DNA from: Rhodocyclaceae bacterium | GTDB taxonomy: Bacteria > Pseudomonadota > Gammaproteobacteria > Burkholderiales > Rhodocyclaceae | Assembly (NCBI GenBank): GCA_026646875.1 | Contig: JAPKHL010000018.1 | Coordinates: 1 to 35,179, forward strand | Direction of reading: 5' to 3' | DNA length: 35,179 bases | Part shown: piece after piece, positions 9,596 to 20,043 of the stretch | How the letters are laid out: each line of letters opens with the position of its first letter | Position numbering within the stretch: position 1 is the first letter of the stretch | Notes under the pieces: model-generated | What the model saw: only the letters and a program-made list of their open reading frames with translations | Told to the model about the DNA's origin: nothing | Database searches by the model: none | Program-made: the position numbers and the translations under genes

Positions 9596-10894
9596 ATGGC
9601 GGCATCCAACGACAACGTCAGCATGGCGCTGTTCTGCGACTTCGAGAACGTCGCGCTCGGCGTGCGCGACGCGAAATACGAGAAATTCGACATCCGGCCG
9701 GTTCTCGAGCGCCTGCTGGCCAAGGGCAGCATCGTCGTCAAGAAGGCCTACTGCGACTGGGAGCGCTACAAGGGCTTCAAGGCCGCAATGCACGAGGCCA
9801 ATTTCGAGTTGATCGAGATCCCGCACGTGCGCCAGTCGGGCAAGAATTCCGCCGACATCCGGATGGTGGTCGATGCTCTCGATCTCTGCTACACCAAGGC
9901 GCATGTCGATACCTTCGTGATCATCAGCGGCGATTCCGATTTCTCGCCGCTCGTCTCCAAGCTGCGCGAGAACGCCAAGCAGGTGATCGGCGTCGGGGTC
10001 AAGCAATCGACCTCCGATCTGCTGATCGCCAACTGCGACGAATTCATCTTCTACGATGACCTGGTGCGAGAGCGCGAGGCCAAGGGCGCGGCCGTCCGGC
10101 GCGAGCAGTCGCCGCGCCGCTCGCCGGAGGAGGAAAGGAAGCGGCGTGAGGAACTCGAGGCGCGCAAGGCCAAGGCCATCGAACTGGCGGTCGCCACCTT
10201 CGAGGACCTGATCGCCGTGCGCGGCGATACCGAGCGCATCTGGGCTTCGGTCCTCAAGGAGGCAATCAAGCGTCGCAACCCTGGCTTCAACGAGAGCTAC
10301 TACGGCTACCGGGCTTTCGGCACCCTGCTCGAGGATGCCGCCGCGCGCGGTCTGATCGGCTTCGGGCGCGACGAGAAGTCGGGGGCTTACGTCACACGGC
10401 CGGCCATGCGTGGCGTGCCGCAGGAGGCGGACACGAGCGCGGCGCTCACGCCGCCGGCACCGCCCGCCGCCGAGCCGGCACCGGATTCCGCGAGCGGAAC
10501 GGCCGATGGCGATGCCGCCGAGGCCCCGCGCAAGGGGCGGCGGCGCAAGGCCGGAGGAACGGCGGCGCACGATGTGTCGCAGCCGGCGGAGACCGCAGGG
10601 GCTGCGGAGATCGCGGGGATGTCGCGCGAATCCGCCGACGAGGCGGTGGGTGAACTTGTGGGGGCTCCGGCTCAAGCGTCGGCAAAGCCGGCCCGGCGGG
10701 CAGGGCGGAAGCGTACGCCGGCGGTTGCCGGGGAGGCGCCCGCCATGGAGATGCCTGCAGCCGAATCGGCCGCTGCCGCCGAGACTGTCGAGCCGACGGT
10801 GGCCGCAGTGGCCGAGGCCGAGCGGAGCACGCGCAAGCCTGCAGCCCGCAGCCGGCGCCCGCGCAAGGGGAAGGGATCGGCCGAGGTGGCCTGA
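9596..10894 (+). CDS. NYN (LabA/DUF88) nuclease-fold protein with OST-HTH/LOTUS domain
   Basis: Putative RNA-directed protein of 432 residues. Residues about 8-160 form an NYN domain (PIN-like fold) with the acidic cluster expected of a metal-dependent nuclease: CDFENV near the N-terminus, NSADIRMVVDALDL in the middle and IISGDSDFSPL. A basic linker (about 160-195) leads to an OST-HTH/LOTUS-type winged helix around residues 195-280 (AVATFEDLIAVRGD ... LGFGRDEKSGAYVTRP region). The last ~150 residues are a low-complexity Ala/Pro/Glu tail with basic KGRRRK and RRPRKGKG patches. The start at 9596 has GGAGGA five bases upstream, and TATACT at 9562-9567 is a possible -10. The RNA target is unknown. 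It stands alone and ends at an intrinsic terminator. Confidence 0.85.
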   Translation: MAASNDNVSMALFCDFENVALGVRDAKYEKFDIRPVLERLLAKGSIVVKKAYCDWERYKGFKAAMHEANFELIEIPHVRQSGKNSADIRMVVDALDLCYTKAHVDTFVIISGDSDFSPLVSKLRENAKQVIGVGVKQSTSDLLIANCDEFIFYDDLVREREAKGAAVRREQSPRRSPEEERKRREELEARKAKAIELAVATFEDLIAVRGDTERIWASVLKEAIKRRNPGFNESYYGYRAFGTLLEDAAARGLIGFGRDEKSGAYVTRPAMRGVPQEADTSAALTPPAPPAAEPAPDSASGTADGDAAEAPRKGRRRKAGGTAAHDVSQPAETAGAAEIAGMSRESADEAVGELVGAPAQASAKPARRAGRKRTPAVAGEAPAMEMPAAESAAAAETVEPTVAAVAEAERSTRKPAARSRRPRKGKGSAEVA

Positions 10895-10927
10895 GGGCCA
10901 TGGCCCTGCCCCCGGACGGAGGCAAAG

Positions 10928-10962
10928 AAAAAGCCGCGATCGGGTTCGTTCGCGGCTTTTTT
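10928..10962 (+). terminator. Intrinsic terminator after NYN gene
   Basis: A twelve-base-pair stem, AAAAAGCCGCGA (10928-10939) pairing with TCGCGGCTTTTT (10950-10961), encloses a ten-base loop and ends in a T-run. The A-run on the other arm makes it potentially bidirectional, also serving panD from the other side. Confidence 0.9.
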
Positions 10963-11010
10963 CTGGCGCGGGGGCCGGGCCGGGGAGGTGAGGATCGGGG
11001 TAAAGCGGGG

Positions 11011-11033
11011 GCCCGGGGGAAAGCCTCCCGGGC
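11011..11033 (-). terminator. Hairpin just after panD, possible terminator
   Basis: GCCCGGG (11011-11017) and CCCGGGC (11027-11033) form a seven-base-pair stem with a nine-base loop, eight bases beyond the panD stop. There is no clear T-run, so it may be only a 3' stabilising stem. The stronger terminator at 10928-10962 lies further downstream. Confidence 0.4.
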
Positions 11034-11040
11034 GATGGCG

Positions 11041-11421
11041 TCAGGCCGCCTGGGCGGCGATCCGGTGGCCGATGCGTGCGATGCGGTTGCTCGCATCGGC
11101 ATAGACCAGCGCGGGTTCGTGGCGGGCGAGTTCCGCTTCGGTGTATACGGCGAAGGTGGCGATGATCAGCAGGTCGCCGGGCGCGGCGCGGCGGGCGGCC
11201 GAGCCATTGACCGAAATGATGCCGGAGCCGCGTTCGGCGCGGATGGCGTAGGTGGTGAAGCGCTCGCCGTTGTTGATGTTCCAGATGTCGATCTGCTCGT
11301 ATTCCCGGATGTTCGCGGCATCGAGCAGGTCCTCGTCGATCGCGCAGGAGCCCTCGTAGTGAAGCTCTGCGTGCGTTGCCGTGACGCGGTGCAGCTTCGA
11401 CTTCAGCATCGTTCTCTGCAT
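11041..11421 (-). CDS. panD: Aspartate 1-decarboxylase proenzyme PanD
   Basis: Pyruvoyl enzyme converting L-aspartate to beta-alanine, the precursor joined to pantoate by PanC. The 126-residue protein has the canonical start [14 protein letters not shown] and the self-cleavage site YEGSC, with Gly24-Ser25 at exactly the family position. Ser25 becomes the pyruvoyl group. [10 protein letters not shown] and [18 protein letters not shown] are conserved further on. Its Shine-Dalgarno is weak. The ATG at 11421 is kept because it gives the conserved N-terminus; the methionine four codons later is an alternative. Although it follows panB-panC, it has its own strong promoter in the 85-base gap. Confidence 0.97.
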   Translation of the reverse strand: MQRTMLKSKLHRVTATHAELHYEGSCAIDEDLLDAANIREYEQIDIWNINNGERFTTYAIRAERGSGIISVNGSAARRAAPGDLLIIATFAVYTEAELARHEPALVYADASNRIARIGHRIAAQAA

Positions 11422-11452
11422 GGGGGGACTCTTGCGCGGATTGGGGAAGGGC

Positions 11453-11480
11453 ATTGTAGCGGCTGTTTGCCGCCTGTCAA
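11453..11480 (-). promoter_or_regulatory. Sigma-70 promoter of panD with palindromic spacer
   Basis: On the minus strand a consensus -35 TTGACA (11480-11475) is followed by a 16-base spacer and -10 TACAAT (11458-11453), 32 bases before the panD ATG. This is one of the best promoter matches in the window. The spacer contains GCGGC-N5-GCCGC (11459-11473), a small inverted repeat that could be an operator or chance in GC-rich DNA. Confidence 0.75.
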
Positions 11481-11506
11481 CGACCCGTTCCAGCCTGGAA
11501 ACGCCC

Positions 11507-13223
<1,717 letters not shown>

Positions 13224-13227
13224 GGGT

Positions 13228-13881
13228 TCATTCTCCCCGGTTGAAGTACTCGCGATGTCCGCGCATCGATTCGATGCGCTGCACGAGCAGGTGGAAATCA
13301 TCGTCGTGGTCGACGAAATTGAGGTTTTCCGAGTTGACCACCAGCACTGGCGCGGCCTCGTAGGCATGGAAGAAGCGGGTGTAGCTTTCGCCGAGCACGG
13401 TCAGGTAGGCATCGCCGATGCGCCGCTCCATGTCGATGCCACGCCGGCGCACGCGGGCGATCAGCGTTTCCGGCCGGGCCTGCAGATAGATCACCAGGTC
13501 CGGGGCGGCGGTCCGCGGGGCGACGCGTTCGTAGATCTGCCGGTAGAGGGCGTGCTCGTCGTCGCTCAGGGTCAGGCGGGCGAACAGCGGATCCTTCTCG
13601 ATCAGGTAGTCGGCGACCACCGGACGGGCGAAGAAGTCGGGTTGCGTCAGATCGCGCAGCTGATCGATGCGCTGGAACAGGAAGCAGAGCTGTGTCTGCA
13701 GTGCATAGCGGCGCTGGTCCTGATAGAAGCGCGACAGGAAGGGATTGAGCTCGGGTTGCTCGAGCAGCAGCTGCGCGTCCAGGTGGGCCGCCAGGCGTTG
13801 GGCGAGGCTGGTCTTGCCGACGCCGATCGGTCCTTCGACGACGATGTGGCGTGCGTTGGCCAGCGGGTTGTGCGACGGCAT
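13228..13881 (-). CDS. Deoxynucleoside kinase family protein (dGK/dAK-like)
   Basis: Small P-loop kinase probably phosphorylating deoxyadenosine or deoxyguanosine for nucleotide salvage; specificity cannot be read from sequence. The 217-residue protein has the Walker A motif [15 protein letters not shown] near residue 16, an [12 protein letters not shown] segment, the family [11 protein letters not shown] motif and an arginine-rich [15 protein letters not shown]. Placement between folK-type genes and panB is common in betaproteobacteria. It precedes panB by four bases and follows the chemoreceptor by 28. Confidence 0.88.
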   Translation of the reverse strand: MPSHNPLANARHIVVEGPIGVGKTSLAQRLAAHLDAQLLLEQPELNPFLSRFYQDQRRYALQTQLCFLFQRIDQLRDLTQPDFFARPVVADYLIEKDPLFARLTLSDDEHALYRQIYERVAPRTAAPDLVIYLQARPETLIARVRRRGIDMERRIGDAYLTVLGESYTRFFHAYEAAPVLVVNSENLNFVDHDDDFHLLVQRIESMRGHREYFNRGE

Positions 13882-13909
13882 GGCGGAGATTCGGCGACGC
13901 GGCGAGGGA

Positions 13910-15028
13910 TCAGTGCTCGAGACAGAGGATGTCCGGGGACTGCTCGCCGTGCCGGGCCATGCGCTCGAGGTTCTCCAGCACGCCCATGCTGGCCTTCTCC
14001 ATCTGCTCGACGGCAGCGACGCCGGCGGCGAAATTGCCCGCGCGGTAGGCTTCGATTGCCGTCCGGCCGTGCTGGTGCACCTCGATGTGCGGCGCTTCCA
14101 TGGTGCGGTAGCCCTCGAGACGGGAGAAGCAGGCCTTGCCCTCGCCTTCGTAATACCACTTGCCGAGGCGGCAGGCCGTATGCGCCGAGAAGTCGCCGGC
14201 CCCTTTGTCCGAGAGTCCCATGAAGACCTGGTAGACCTCGAACTTGAAGATCAGGTGGTCGATCTTGGCCAGCTCGACGAAGCTGCGCAGGGCGGCGACG
14301 GCGATCGTCCGTTCCATTTTCTGCGAGAGGTCGGTGATGCCGCTGATCGTCGACGAGGTTTCCTCGCCCTGCCGGCTGAACGATTCCGACTGCTCCGCAA
14401 GGTGACCAATGCTGTCGTGCGCCAGGGAGGTCTCGCTCTGGATGCTCGAGACGAGCTGCGAGATGTCGCTGGTCGCCTTGCTGGTCCGCTCGGCGAGCTT
14501 GCGCACCTCGTCGGCGACCACCGCGAAGCCGCGTCCGGACTCGCCGGCGCGGGCTGCCTCGATGGCCGCGTTGAGGGCCAGCAGATTGGTCTGGTCGGCA
14601 ATTTCCTTGATCAGGTTGACGATGCCGCCGATCTGCTCGGCGCTGGCCTGCAGGTTGCCGACCCGCTCCATCGCGTCGCGCGAATTGCCGGCCAGCTGGG
14701 TCAGTTCGTCGCTGATGCGATGCACGGCGTCACGGCTGCCGGCGGCCAGGGCGCCGGCCTCGACCGATTCCTTCTTTTCCTCGCGCAGGTGCTCGGCCAG
14801 CCCGGCCAGTGTGTGCTGCGATTCGCCGAGCGAATCGCGGTAGGAGTGCAGGGCGGCAAACAGGCGCTGGAATTCAGCCGTGCGGCTCGCGGCCTGCTCG
14901 CTCTCGTGCCGGCAGGCCTGATAGCGCGTTTCGGCCGCGGCGAGTTGCTCGCGTAGGCTGCCGTTCTGCTGCTCGAGTTCGCCGATGCGACGTTCGAGAT
15001 CCCGGATTCTGGCGCTGCTGCCGAACAT
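13910..15028 (-). CDS. Soluble methyl-accepting chemotaxis protein with CZB domain
   Basis: Cytoplasmic chemoreceptor of 372 residues with no membrane segment or periplasmic sensor. Order: an N-terminal coiled coil (about 5-95), the methyl-accepting signalling domain with its conserved hairpin tip around residues 143-182 ([20 protein letters not shown]), then a C-terminal chemoreceptor zinc-binding domain. The zinc ligands fit the CZB pattern: His258, Cys286 in CRLGKWYY, His314 and His318. CZB domains are known to bind zinc and in some receptors sense hypochlorous acid through the cysteine. The start at 15028 is chosen because AGGAG lies nine bases before it and the reading frame upstream lacks family character. 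Its position inside a folate/pantothenate operon is unusual. Confidence 0.92.
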   Translation of the reverse strand: MFGSSARIRDLERRIGELEQQNGSLREQLAAAETRYQACRHESEQAASRTAEFQRLFAALHSYRDSLGESQHTLAGLAEHLREEKKESVEAGALAAGSRDAVHRISDELTQLAGNSRDAMERVGNLQASAEQIGGIVNLIKEIADQTNLLALNAAIEAARAGESGRGFAVVADEVRKLAERTSKATSDISQLVSSIQSETSLAHDSIGHLAEQSESFSRQGEETSSTISGITDLSQKMERTIAVAALRSFVELAKIDHLIFKFEVYQVFMGLSDKGAGDFSAHTACRLGKWYYEGEGKACFSRLEGYRTMEAPHIEVHQHGRTAIEAYRAGNFAAGVAAVEQMEKASMGVLENLERMARHGEQSPDILCLEH

Positions 15029-15066
15029 GTATGAATACTCCTGTTTGTCGCCGGTGCCGTGCCGGC

Positions 15067-15420
15067 CTAGCTGCGGAAGATGAAATAGACCGCGCCAAGG
15101 ATACACAGGCCGGCCCAGAGATAGTCAAGCTTGAGCGGTTGCTGCATGTAGAACACGACGAAGGGAACGAAGACGGTGAGCGTGATTGCTTCCTGCAGGA
15201 TCTTCAGTTGCGCGAGCGAGAGTTCGGTGTGGCCGATGCGGTTGGCCGGGACCTGCAGCAGGTACTCGAACAGCGCAATGCCCCAGGAAGCCAGGGCGGC
15301 GAGCCACCACGGGCGGTCGTTGAGCTGCTTGAGGTGTGCGTACCAGGCAAAGGTCATGAAGACGTTGGAGGCGGTGAGCAGCAGCACGGTCTGCCACAGC
15401 ACCGGGATCTGCGGAAGCAT
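15067..15420 (-). CDS. DUF486 family small membrane protein
   Basis: A 117-residue inner-membrane protein with about four hydrophobic helices, matching the DUF486 (DMT-like) family. Typical segments are [36 protein letters not shown] and [10 protein letters not shown]. The family is related in topology to small multidrug-resistance transporters, but no transport function is established. The ATG shares one base with the folK stop (TGATG), implying translational coupling. It is followed by the chemoreceptor after 38 bases. Confidence 0.88.
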   Translation of the reverse strand: MLPQIPVLWQTVLLLTASNVFMTFAWYAHLKQLNDRPWWLAALASWGIALFEYLLQVPANRIGHTELSLAQLKILQEAITLTVFVPFVVFYMQQPLKLDYLWAGLCILGAVYFIFRS

Positions 15421-15908
15421 CAGGCGATCCTCTCGATGCGCTGCGTGCGCACGGCCGGCAGCCAGGCGGCGGCCGTGCCGCGCCCGGGAATGCGGCAGTC
15501 GGGGGCAATCTCGAGCAGCGGCACGATGACGAAGGCGCGCAGGTGCATGCGTGGATGCGGCAGGCACAGCGACGGACTGTCGATGGTGGTGTCGTCGTGC
15601 AGCAGCAGGTCGAGATCCAGTGTGCGCGGCGCGTGGTGGTAGTCGCGCCGCCGGCCGAAACCGGCCTCGATGGCCAGCAGTGCCTCGAGCAGGGCCTGTG
15701 GCGGCAGCGCGGTTTCGAGCCAGGCGACGGCATTGATGTAGTCCGGCTGGCCGGCGAGGCCGACCGGAGCTGTCCGGTACAGCGAGGAGCACGCGACCAG
15801 ACGGCTGTCCGGCAGGGCGGCGAGCGCCGTGGCGCCACTGCGGACCTGTGCGAGCGGATCGTCGAGGTTGGCACCGAGCGCAACGAAGGCGCGATGCGGG
15901 ATCGCCAT
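15420..15908 (-). CDS. folK: HPPK, 7,8-dihydro-6-hydroxymethylpterin pyrophosphokinase
   Basis: Folate-pathway kinase transferring pyrophosphate from ATP to 6-hydroxymethyl-dihydropterin. The 162-residue product has ALGANLDDP at the N-terminus, SSLYRTAPVG, QPDYINAVAWLET, the Mg/ATP-binding RTLDLDLLLHDD and PHPRMHLRAFV, all diagnostic for HPPK. It starts one base after the pcnB stop and overlaps the next gene by one base. The pcnB-folK pairing is common in beta- and gammaproteobacteria. Confidence 0.96.
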   Translation of the reverse strand: MAIPHRAFVALGANLDDPLAQVRSGATALAALPDSRLVACSSLYRTAPVGLAGQPDYINAVAWLETALPPQALLEALLAIEAGFGRRRDYHHAPRTLDLDLLLHDDTTIDSPSLCLPHPRMHLRAFVIVPLLEIAPDCRIPGRGTAAAWLPAVRTQRIERIA

Positions 15909-15909
15909 C

Positions 15910-17262
15910 TCAGTCGGCGGCGGGGGCGCCGTTTGGCTTGCGCTTGCGCCGTCGGCGCTTTTTCGCTTCGCCGGCCGGCGGTGGCAGCAGCATGGCCGCG
16001 CGGGCTTCGCCGTCGGCGTTCAGGAAATCGGTCCACCACTGACCGACCCCGGCGTCGATTTCGCCGGACTCGGCGCGCAGCAGCAGGAAGTCGTAGCCGG
16101 CCTTGAAGCGAGGCTGTTCGAGCATGGCGTAGGGGCGCTTGCCCGAGCGCTGTTCGAAGCGCGGCTGCAGGGCCCAGATATCCTTGATGTCGCCGGCGAC
16201 GCGGCGGGTGATCGCGAGCTTTTCGCCCTGTACGTCGAGTACGTCGTCCATCGCTTGGAACAGGGCGGGTGTGGGGCGCTCGCCGCCGGCCTTGAGTCCT
16301 TCCCACTTGGCCAGGACTTCGTGCCAGAGCAGGGTGGCGAAGAGGAAACCCGGCGAGATCGGCTTGCCCTCGCGCACGCGGCGATCGGTGCTTTCCAGCG
16401 CCAGCATGACGAAACGCTCGCCCAGTGGCTGTTCGAGGATCACGTCGAGCAGCGGCAGCAGGCCGTGGTGCAGCCCCTCGGCGCGCAGCTGCTGGACGCA
16501 TTTGACTGCGTGGCCGCTGGTCAGCAGCTTGAGCATTTCGTCGAACAGGCGCGATGGCGGCACATTTTCGATCAGTTCGCCCATTTCACGGATTGGCCGG
16601 CTTGCGGCCGGGTCGATGACGAGACCGAGCTTGGCTGCCAGGCGCACCGCGCGCAGCATGCGCACCGGATCTTCGCGATAGCGCGTCTTCGGGTCGCCGA
16701 TCATGCGCAGGGTCTTCTGCTTGAGGTCGGCGACACCGTGGTGGTAGTCGATGATGGTTTCCGAGGTCGGATCGTAGTACAGGGCATTGACCGTGAAGTC
16801 GCGCCGGGCGGCGTCTTCCTGCTGGCTGCCGAAGACGTTGTCGCGCAGCACGCGGCCGTGCTCGTCGGTCTGCGCCCGGTTGCCCGCGCGCTGGTCGGCG
16901 TCGCCGTGGTGGCCGCGGAAGGTGGTCACCTCGATGGTTTCCGATCCCATCATCACGTGCACGATCTGGAAGCGACGGCCGATCAGGCGGGCGCGGCGGA
17001 AGCACTGGCGGACCTGCTCGGGGGTGGCGTCGGTTGCCACGTCGAAATCCTTGGGCGGAATGCCGGCCAGGATGTCGCGCACCGCGCCGCCAACCACGAA
17101 GGCCTTGTAGCCGTGCTGTTGCAGGGTTTCGACGGTGCGCCGGCTGCCGCTGCTGATCTGCTCGCGGCGCATGCCGTGCTTGCTGGCCGGAATGACGGTC
17201 GGTTCGCCCTGGATGCCGGGGAGCTTGCGTCCGAGGACACGGGATATGAATTTGCGAATCAT
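15910..17262 (-). CDS. pcnB: Poly(A) polymerase I PcnB
   Basis: Adds poly(A) tails to RNA 3' ends, promoting decay. The 450-residue protein belongs to the class II nucleotidyltransferases. Residues about 57-80 contain VVGGAVRDILAG and KDFDVATDA, with metal-binding Asp72 and Asp74. RRDFTVNALYYD and the arginine-rich RYREDPVRMLRAVR follow. A basic tail (KKRRRRKRKPNG) probably binds RNA. The N-terminus before the catalytic core is about 40 residues, as in proteobacterial PcnB rather than CCA-adding enzyme. It has a possible promoter just upstream and is followed by folK after one base. Confidence 0.95.
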   Translation of the reverse strand: MIRKFISRVLGRKLPGIQGEPTVIPASKHGMRREQISSGSRRTVETLQQHGYKAFVVGGAVRDILAGIPPKDFDVATDATPEQVRQCFRRARLIGRRFQIVHVMMGSETIEVTTFRGHHGDADQRAGNRAQTDEHGRVLRDNVFGSQQEDAARRDFTVNALYYDPTSETIIDYHHGVADLKQKTLRMIGDPKTRYREDPVRMLRAVRLAAKLGLVIDPAASRPIREMGELIENVPPSRLFDEMLKLLTSGHAVKCVQQLRAEGLHHGLLPLLDVILEQPLGERFVMLALESTDRRVREGKPISPGFLFATLLWHEVLAKWEGLKAGGERPTPALFQAMDDVLDVQGEKLAITRRVAGDIKDIWALQPRFEQRSGKRPYAMLEQPRFKAGYDFLLLRAESGEIDAGVGQWWTDFLNADGEARAAMLLPPPAGEAKKRRRRKRKPNGAPAAD

Positions 17263-17303
17263 CGCTCGTTTCTTCTTATGCGGCGAGACAATGGAACGGC
17301 GCC

Positions 17304-17332
17304 ATGATAGCGGATGTTCCCCGTTGAATCAG
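17304..17332 (-). promoter_or_regulatory. Possible internal promoter before pcnB
   Basis: On the minus strand a -10-like TATCAT (17309-17304) lies 17 bases from CTGATT (17332-17327), which keeps three of six -35 positions. It sits in the 81-base gap between the HAD phosphatase and pcnB, the widest early gap in this run, so a secondary start for pcnB-folK is plausible but not firm. Confidence 0.35.
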
Positions 17333-17343
17333 TGTCCTGGCGC

Positions 17344-18033
17344 TCAGTCGCGCAGACCGAGCACCGGCCAGCCGGCGGCGCTGGCGTGCGCGCGCAGGGT
17401 GTCGTCGGGGTCGACGGCGACGGGATCGCTGACCTTGCCGAGCAGCGGCAGATCGTTGTGCGAGTCGCTGTAGAACCAGCTGCGCGCGAAGCTTCCCCAC
17501 CACAGGCCCATCGACTCGAGCCAGGCTTCGACGCGGACGATCTTGCCGTCGCGGAAGGCGGGCGTGCCGCGCGGCTTGCCGGTGAAGCGGCCGTCCTCCT
17601 GCGCGGGGATCGTGGCGATCAGGTGCGGAATGCCGAATTCGCGCGCGATCGGTCCGGTGACGAAGCTGTTGGTGGCAGTGACGACCGCGCACAGCGCGCC
17701 GTCGTCGAGGTGACGGCGGACCAGGGCGCGCGCCCTGGTGCCGGCGATCGGCAGGATGCGGGTGGTCATGAACTCGGCGTGCCAGGCATCGAGCTCGGAG
17801 CGCGGATACCGCGCCAGCGGTGCCAGCTGGAAGTCGAGGAAGGCGTGGATGTCGAGCGTGCCCGCCTTGTAATCCTCGTAGAAATCGCGGTTCCTAGCCT
17901 CGTGCACTTCGCGGTCAAGTACGCCCTTGGCGATCAGGAATTGAGTCCATTCGAAATCGCTGTCGCCGGCGAGCAGGGTATTGTCCAGGTCGAAGAGGGC
18001 GAGTTGCAGCGGGGGCTTCGGTTGTGCAGGCAT
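17344..18033 (-). CDS. HAD-superfamily (SerB-like, subfamily IB) phosphatase
   Basis: Hydrolase of 229 residues with the HAD motifs in order: motif [14 protein letters not shown] (about residues 14-26), motif II VTATNSF, a downstream lysine region FTGKPRG and motif [13 protein letters not shown]. The IB-type helical cap lies between motifs I and II. Relatives next to hda and pcnB in betaproteobacteria are generally annotated as HAD-IB or histidinol-phosphatase-like; the substrate is not known here. It starts one base after the hda stop. Confidence 0.9.
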   Translation of the reverse strand: MPAQPKPPLQLALFDLDNTLLAGDSDFEWTQFLIAKGVLDREVHEARNRDFYEDYKAGTLDIHAFLDFQLAPLARYPRSELDAWHAEFMTTRILPIAGTRARALVRRHLDDGALCAVVTATNSFVTGPIAREFGIPHLIATIPAQEDGRFTGKPRGTPAFRDGKIVRVEAWLESMGLWWGSFARSWFYSDSHNDLPLLGKVSDPVAVDPDDTLRAHASAAGWPVLGLRD

Positions 18034-18034
18034 T

Positions 18035-18709
18035 TCAGGGTTCCGTGCAGGAGGCGGTAGTCGGGGGGGCGTGCAGCACGTCGCGCAGCAGCGGCAGGGT
18101 GATCGGCCGCTTGTGTTCGAGCGAGTAGCGGTCGAGCGCCGCGAGCAGCGCGGCGAGGCTGCGCATGTCGCGCGGCGCGCGGGTGAGCAGGTAGCCGAGG
18201 ATTTCCGGGGGCAGGCGCAGGCCGCGCGCTTCGGCCTGTGCCGACAGTGCGGCGAAGCGTTCGTCGTCGGTCAGCGTCTGCAGCCGGCAGATCAGCCCGT
18301 AGCCCAGGCGGGTGCGCAGGTCCTCGCGCAGGGCGAGTTCGCGCGGCGGCAGCCGACCGGCAGTGAGCAGCTTGCCGCCCGTGCCTCGCAGCCGGTTGAA
18401 CAGGTTGAACAGGGCGATCTGTCCGGCACCGCTCAGCGCTTCGACGTGGTCGACGGCGTGTTCGCCCGTGCACGCGTTGCCGCCGGACAGATCGGGGTCG
18501 GCAGCGGCATCGTGGTAGATCAGGCCGCTGGCCCGCAGCAGGTGCGTCTTGCCGGCGCCGGCCTCGCCCCACAGATAGAGCGAGGATTCACCGTGTGCCG
18601 GATCGAGCCAGGCGGCCAGCGTGGCCAGCGTCTCGCCGTTGGCGCCGGCGACGAAGTTGTCGAGGCTGGGCGCGGTTTCCGGCAGGAGATCGAGGATCAG
18701 CTGGCGCAT
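18035..18709 (-). CDS. hda: DnaA regulatory inactivator Hda
   Basis: DnaA-related AAA+ protein that, bound to the DNA-loaded sliding clamp, stimulates ATP hydrolysis by DnaA to limit re-initiation. The 224-residue protein is DnaA domain III-like only, without the DNA-binding domain. The N-terminal clamp-binding pattern QLILDL is at residues 3-8. The P-loop [11 protein letters not shown] is near residues 48-58, and the sensor II-like [17 protein letters not shown] is near the C-terminus. It is transcribed divergently from purM, as in many betaproteobacteria, and leads the hda-to-panB run. Confidence 0.92.
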   Translation of the reverse strand: MRQLILDLLPETAPSLDNFVAGANGETLATLAAWLDPAHGESSLYLWGEAGAGKTHLLRASGLIYHDAAADPDLSGGNACTGEHAVDHVEALSGAGQIALFNLFNRLRGTGGKLLTAGRLPPRELALREDLRTRLGYGLICRLQTLTDDERFAALSAQAEARGLRLPPEILGYLLTRAPRDMRSLAALLAALDRYSLEHKRPITLPLLRDVLHAPPTTASCTEP

Positions 18710-18841
18710 CGTTGGGTGGCCGGCACGCGCGGCGCGCGGCGAAGGGGGGACATTTCGGCTAAAATCGCGGTTTTCGAATCACAGGCGGCGCATTCTACCA
18801 CCACGCGGGATGCCCCCGCCGCGTTCCGGACGGCCCTCAAG

Positions 18842-19879
18842 ATGACCCAGGAATCCCTCTCCTACCGTGACGCCGGTGTCGATATCGACGCCGGGGACGA
18901 ACTCGTCGAACGCATCAAGCCGTTCGCCAGGAAAACGCTGCGCGATGGCGTGCTTGGCGGCATCGGCGGTTTCGGTGCCTTGTTCGAGGTGCCGAAGAAA
19001 TTCAAGGAGCCGGTGCTGGTATCCGGCACCGATGGCGTTGGCACCAAGCTGAAGCTGGCCTTCGACCTCAAGCGTCACGATACGGTCGGTATCGATCTCG
19101 TGGCGATGAGTGTCAACGACATCCTCGTGCAGGGCGCCGAACCGCTGTTCTTCCTCGACTACTTCGCCTGCGGCAAGCTTGACGTCGACACCGCCGCCGA
19201 CGTCGTCAAGGGCATCGCCCAGGGGTGCGAGCAGGCCGGCTGTGCGCTGATCGGCGGTGAAACCGCCGAAATGCCGGGCATGTACCCGGACGGCGAATAC
19301 GATCTCGCGGGCTTCGCGGTCGGTGCCGTGGACAAATCGGCGATCATCGACGGGTCGACGATCCGTCCCGGCGACGTGGTGCTCGGTCTGCCGTCGTCGG
19401 GCGCGCATTCGAACGGCTATTCGCTGGTGCGCAAGATCATCGCGCGTGCCCGTCCCGATCTCGAAGCCCCCTTCGACGGTGCCCGCTCCCTGGCCGACGC
19501 CATCATGGCGCCGACCCGCATCTACGTGAAGCCGCTGCTGGCGCTGATGGCCGCCCTGCCGGTCAAGGGCATGGCGCACATCACCGGCGGCGGTCTCACC
19601 GAGAACGTGCCGCGCGTCCTGCCGGCAGCTGTCAAGGCGGTGATCGAGCAGGCGCGCTGGCAGCGACCGAAGCTCTTCGACTGGCTGCAGCGCGAGGGCA
19701 ACGTCGCCGAGGGCGAGATGCACCGGGTGTTCAACTGCGGGATCGGCATGGTCGTGATCGTCGCCCGCGAGGACGCGCCGCGCGCCCTGGCGTGCCTGCA
19801 GGCCGCCGGCGAGGCCGCGGTGGAGATCGGCCGCATCGAGGCGCGTGCCGACGGCGAGGCGCAGACGCTGGTGGTGTGA
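18842..19879 (+). CDS. purM: Phosphoribosylformylglycinamidine cyclo-ligase PurM (AIR synthetase)
   Basis: Fifth step of purine synthesis: ATP-dependent ring closure of FGAM to AIR. The 345-residue product starts [22 protein letters not shown] and carries family motifs [58 protein letters not shown] and [17 protein letters not shown] -10-like TAAAAT at 18760-18765 lies 77 bases before the ATG. The same reading frame is open far upstream, antisense to hda, but conservation begins at 18842. Confidence 0.97.
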   Translation: MTQESLSYRDAGVDIDAGDELVERIKPFARKTLRDGVLGGIGGFGALFEVPKKFKEPVLVSGTDGVGTKLKLAFDLKRHDTVGIDLVAMSVNDILVQGAEPLFFLDYFACGKLDVDTAADVVKGIAQGCEQAGCALIGGETAEMPGMYPDGEYDLAGFAVGAVDKSAIIDGSTIRPGDVVLGLPSSGAHSNGYSLVRKIIARARPDLEAPFDGARSLADAIMAPTRIYVKPLLALMAALPVKGMAHITGGGLTENVPRVLPAAVKAVIEQARWQRPKLFDWLQREGNVAEGEMHRVFNCGIGMVVIVAREDAPRALACLQAAGEAAVEIGRIEARADGEAQTLVV

Positions 19880-19971
19880 GGCGTGTGGGGCGCGTGATGT
19901 TCGGGCGGGTTCGTCCGGTTCGTCCATAGTCCGCGCGCCGGCCGGAATTTTCCGGCGGAAAGATCGTTGTC

Positions 19972-20007
19972 AGAGAAGGCTGCCGGGGAAGCCCGGCAGC
20001 CTTCTCT
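19972..20007. terminator. Bidirectional hairpin between purM and chemoreceptor
   Basis: A perfect 16-base-pair stem, AGAGAAGGCTGCCGGG (19972-19987) with CCCGGCAGCCTTCTCT (19992-20007), closes a GAAG tetraloop between two convergent genes. There is no strong T-run on either side. A very stable stem at a convergent junction still suggests termination or 3'-end protection. A smaller GCCGGAA/TTCCGGC hairpin lies at 19941-19956. Confidence 0.7.
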
Positions 20008-20043
20008 TCGTTGACGCGCGTGTGTTTGCCACCGCCGCCGATA

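Noticed and set aside
13882..13909. Possible promoter between chemoreceptor and deoxynucleoside kinase
   Set aside because: The 28 bases contain no -10 or -35 of useful quality.
19941..19956. Short GCCGGAA/TTCCGGC hairpin after purM
   Set aside because: Seven base pairs with a two-base loop; the adjacent 16-base-pair stem explains termination better.
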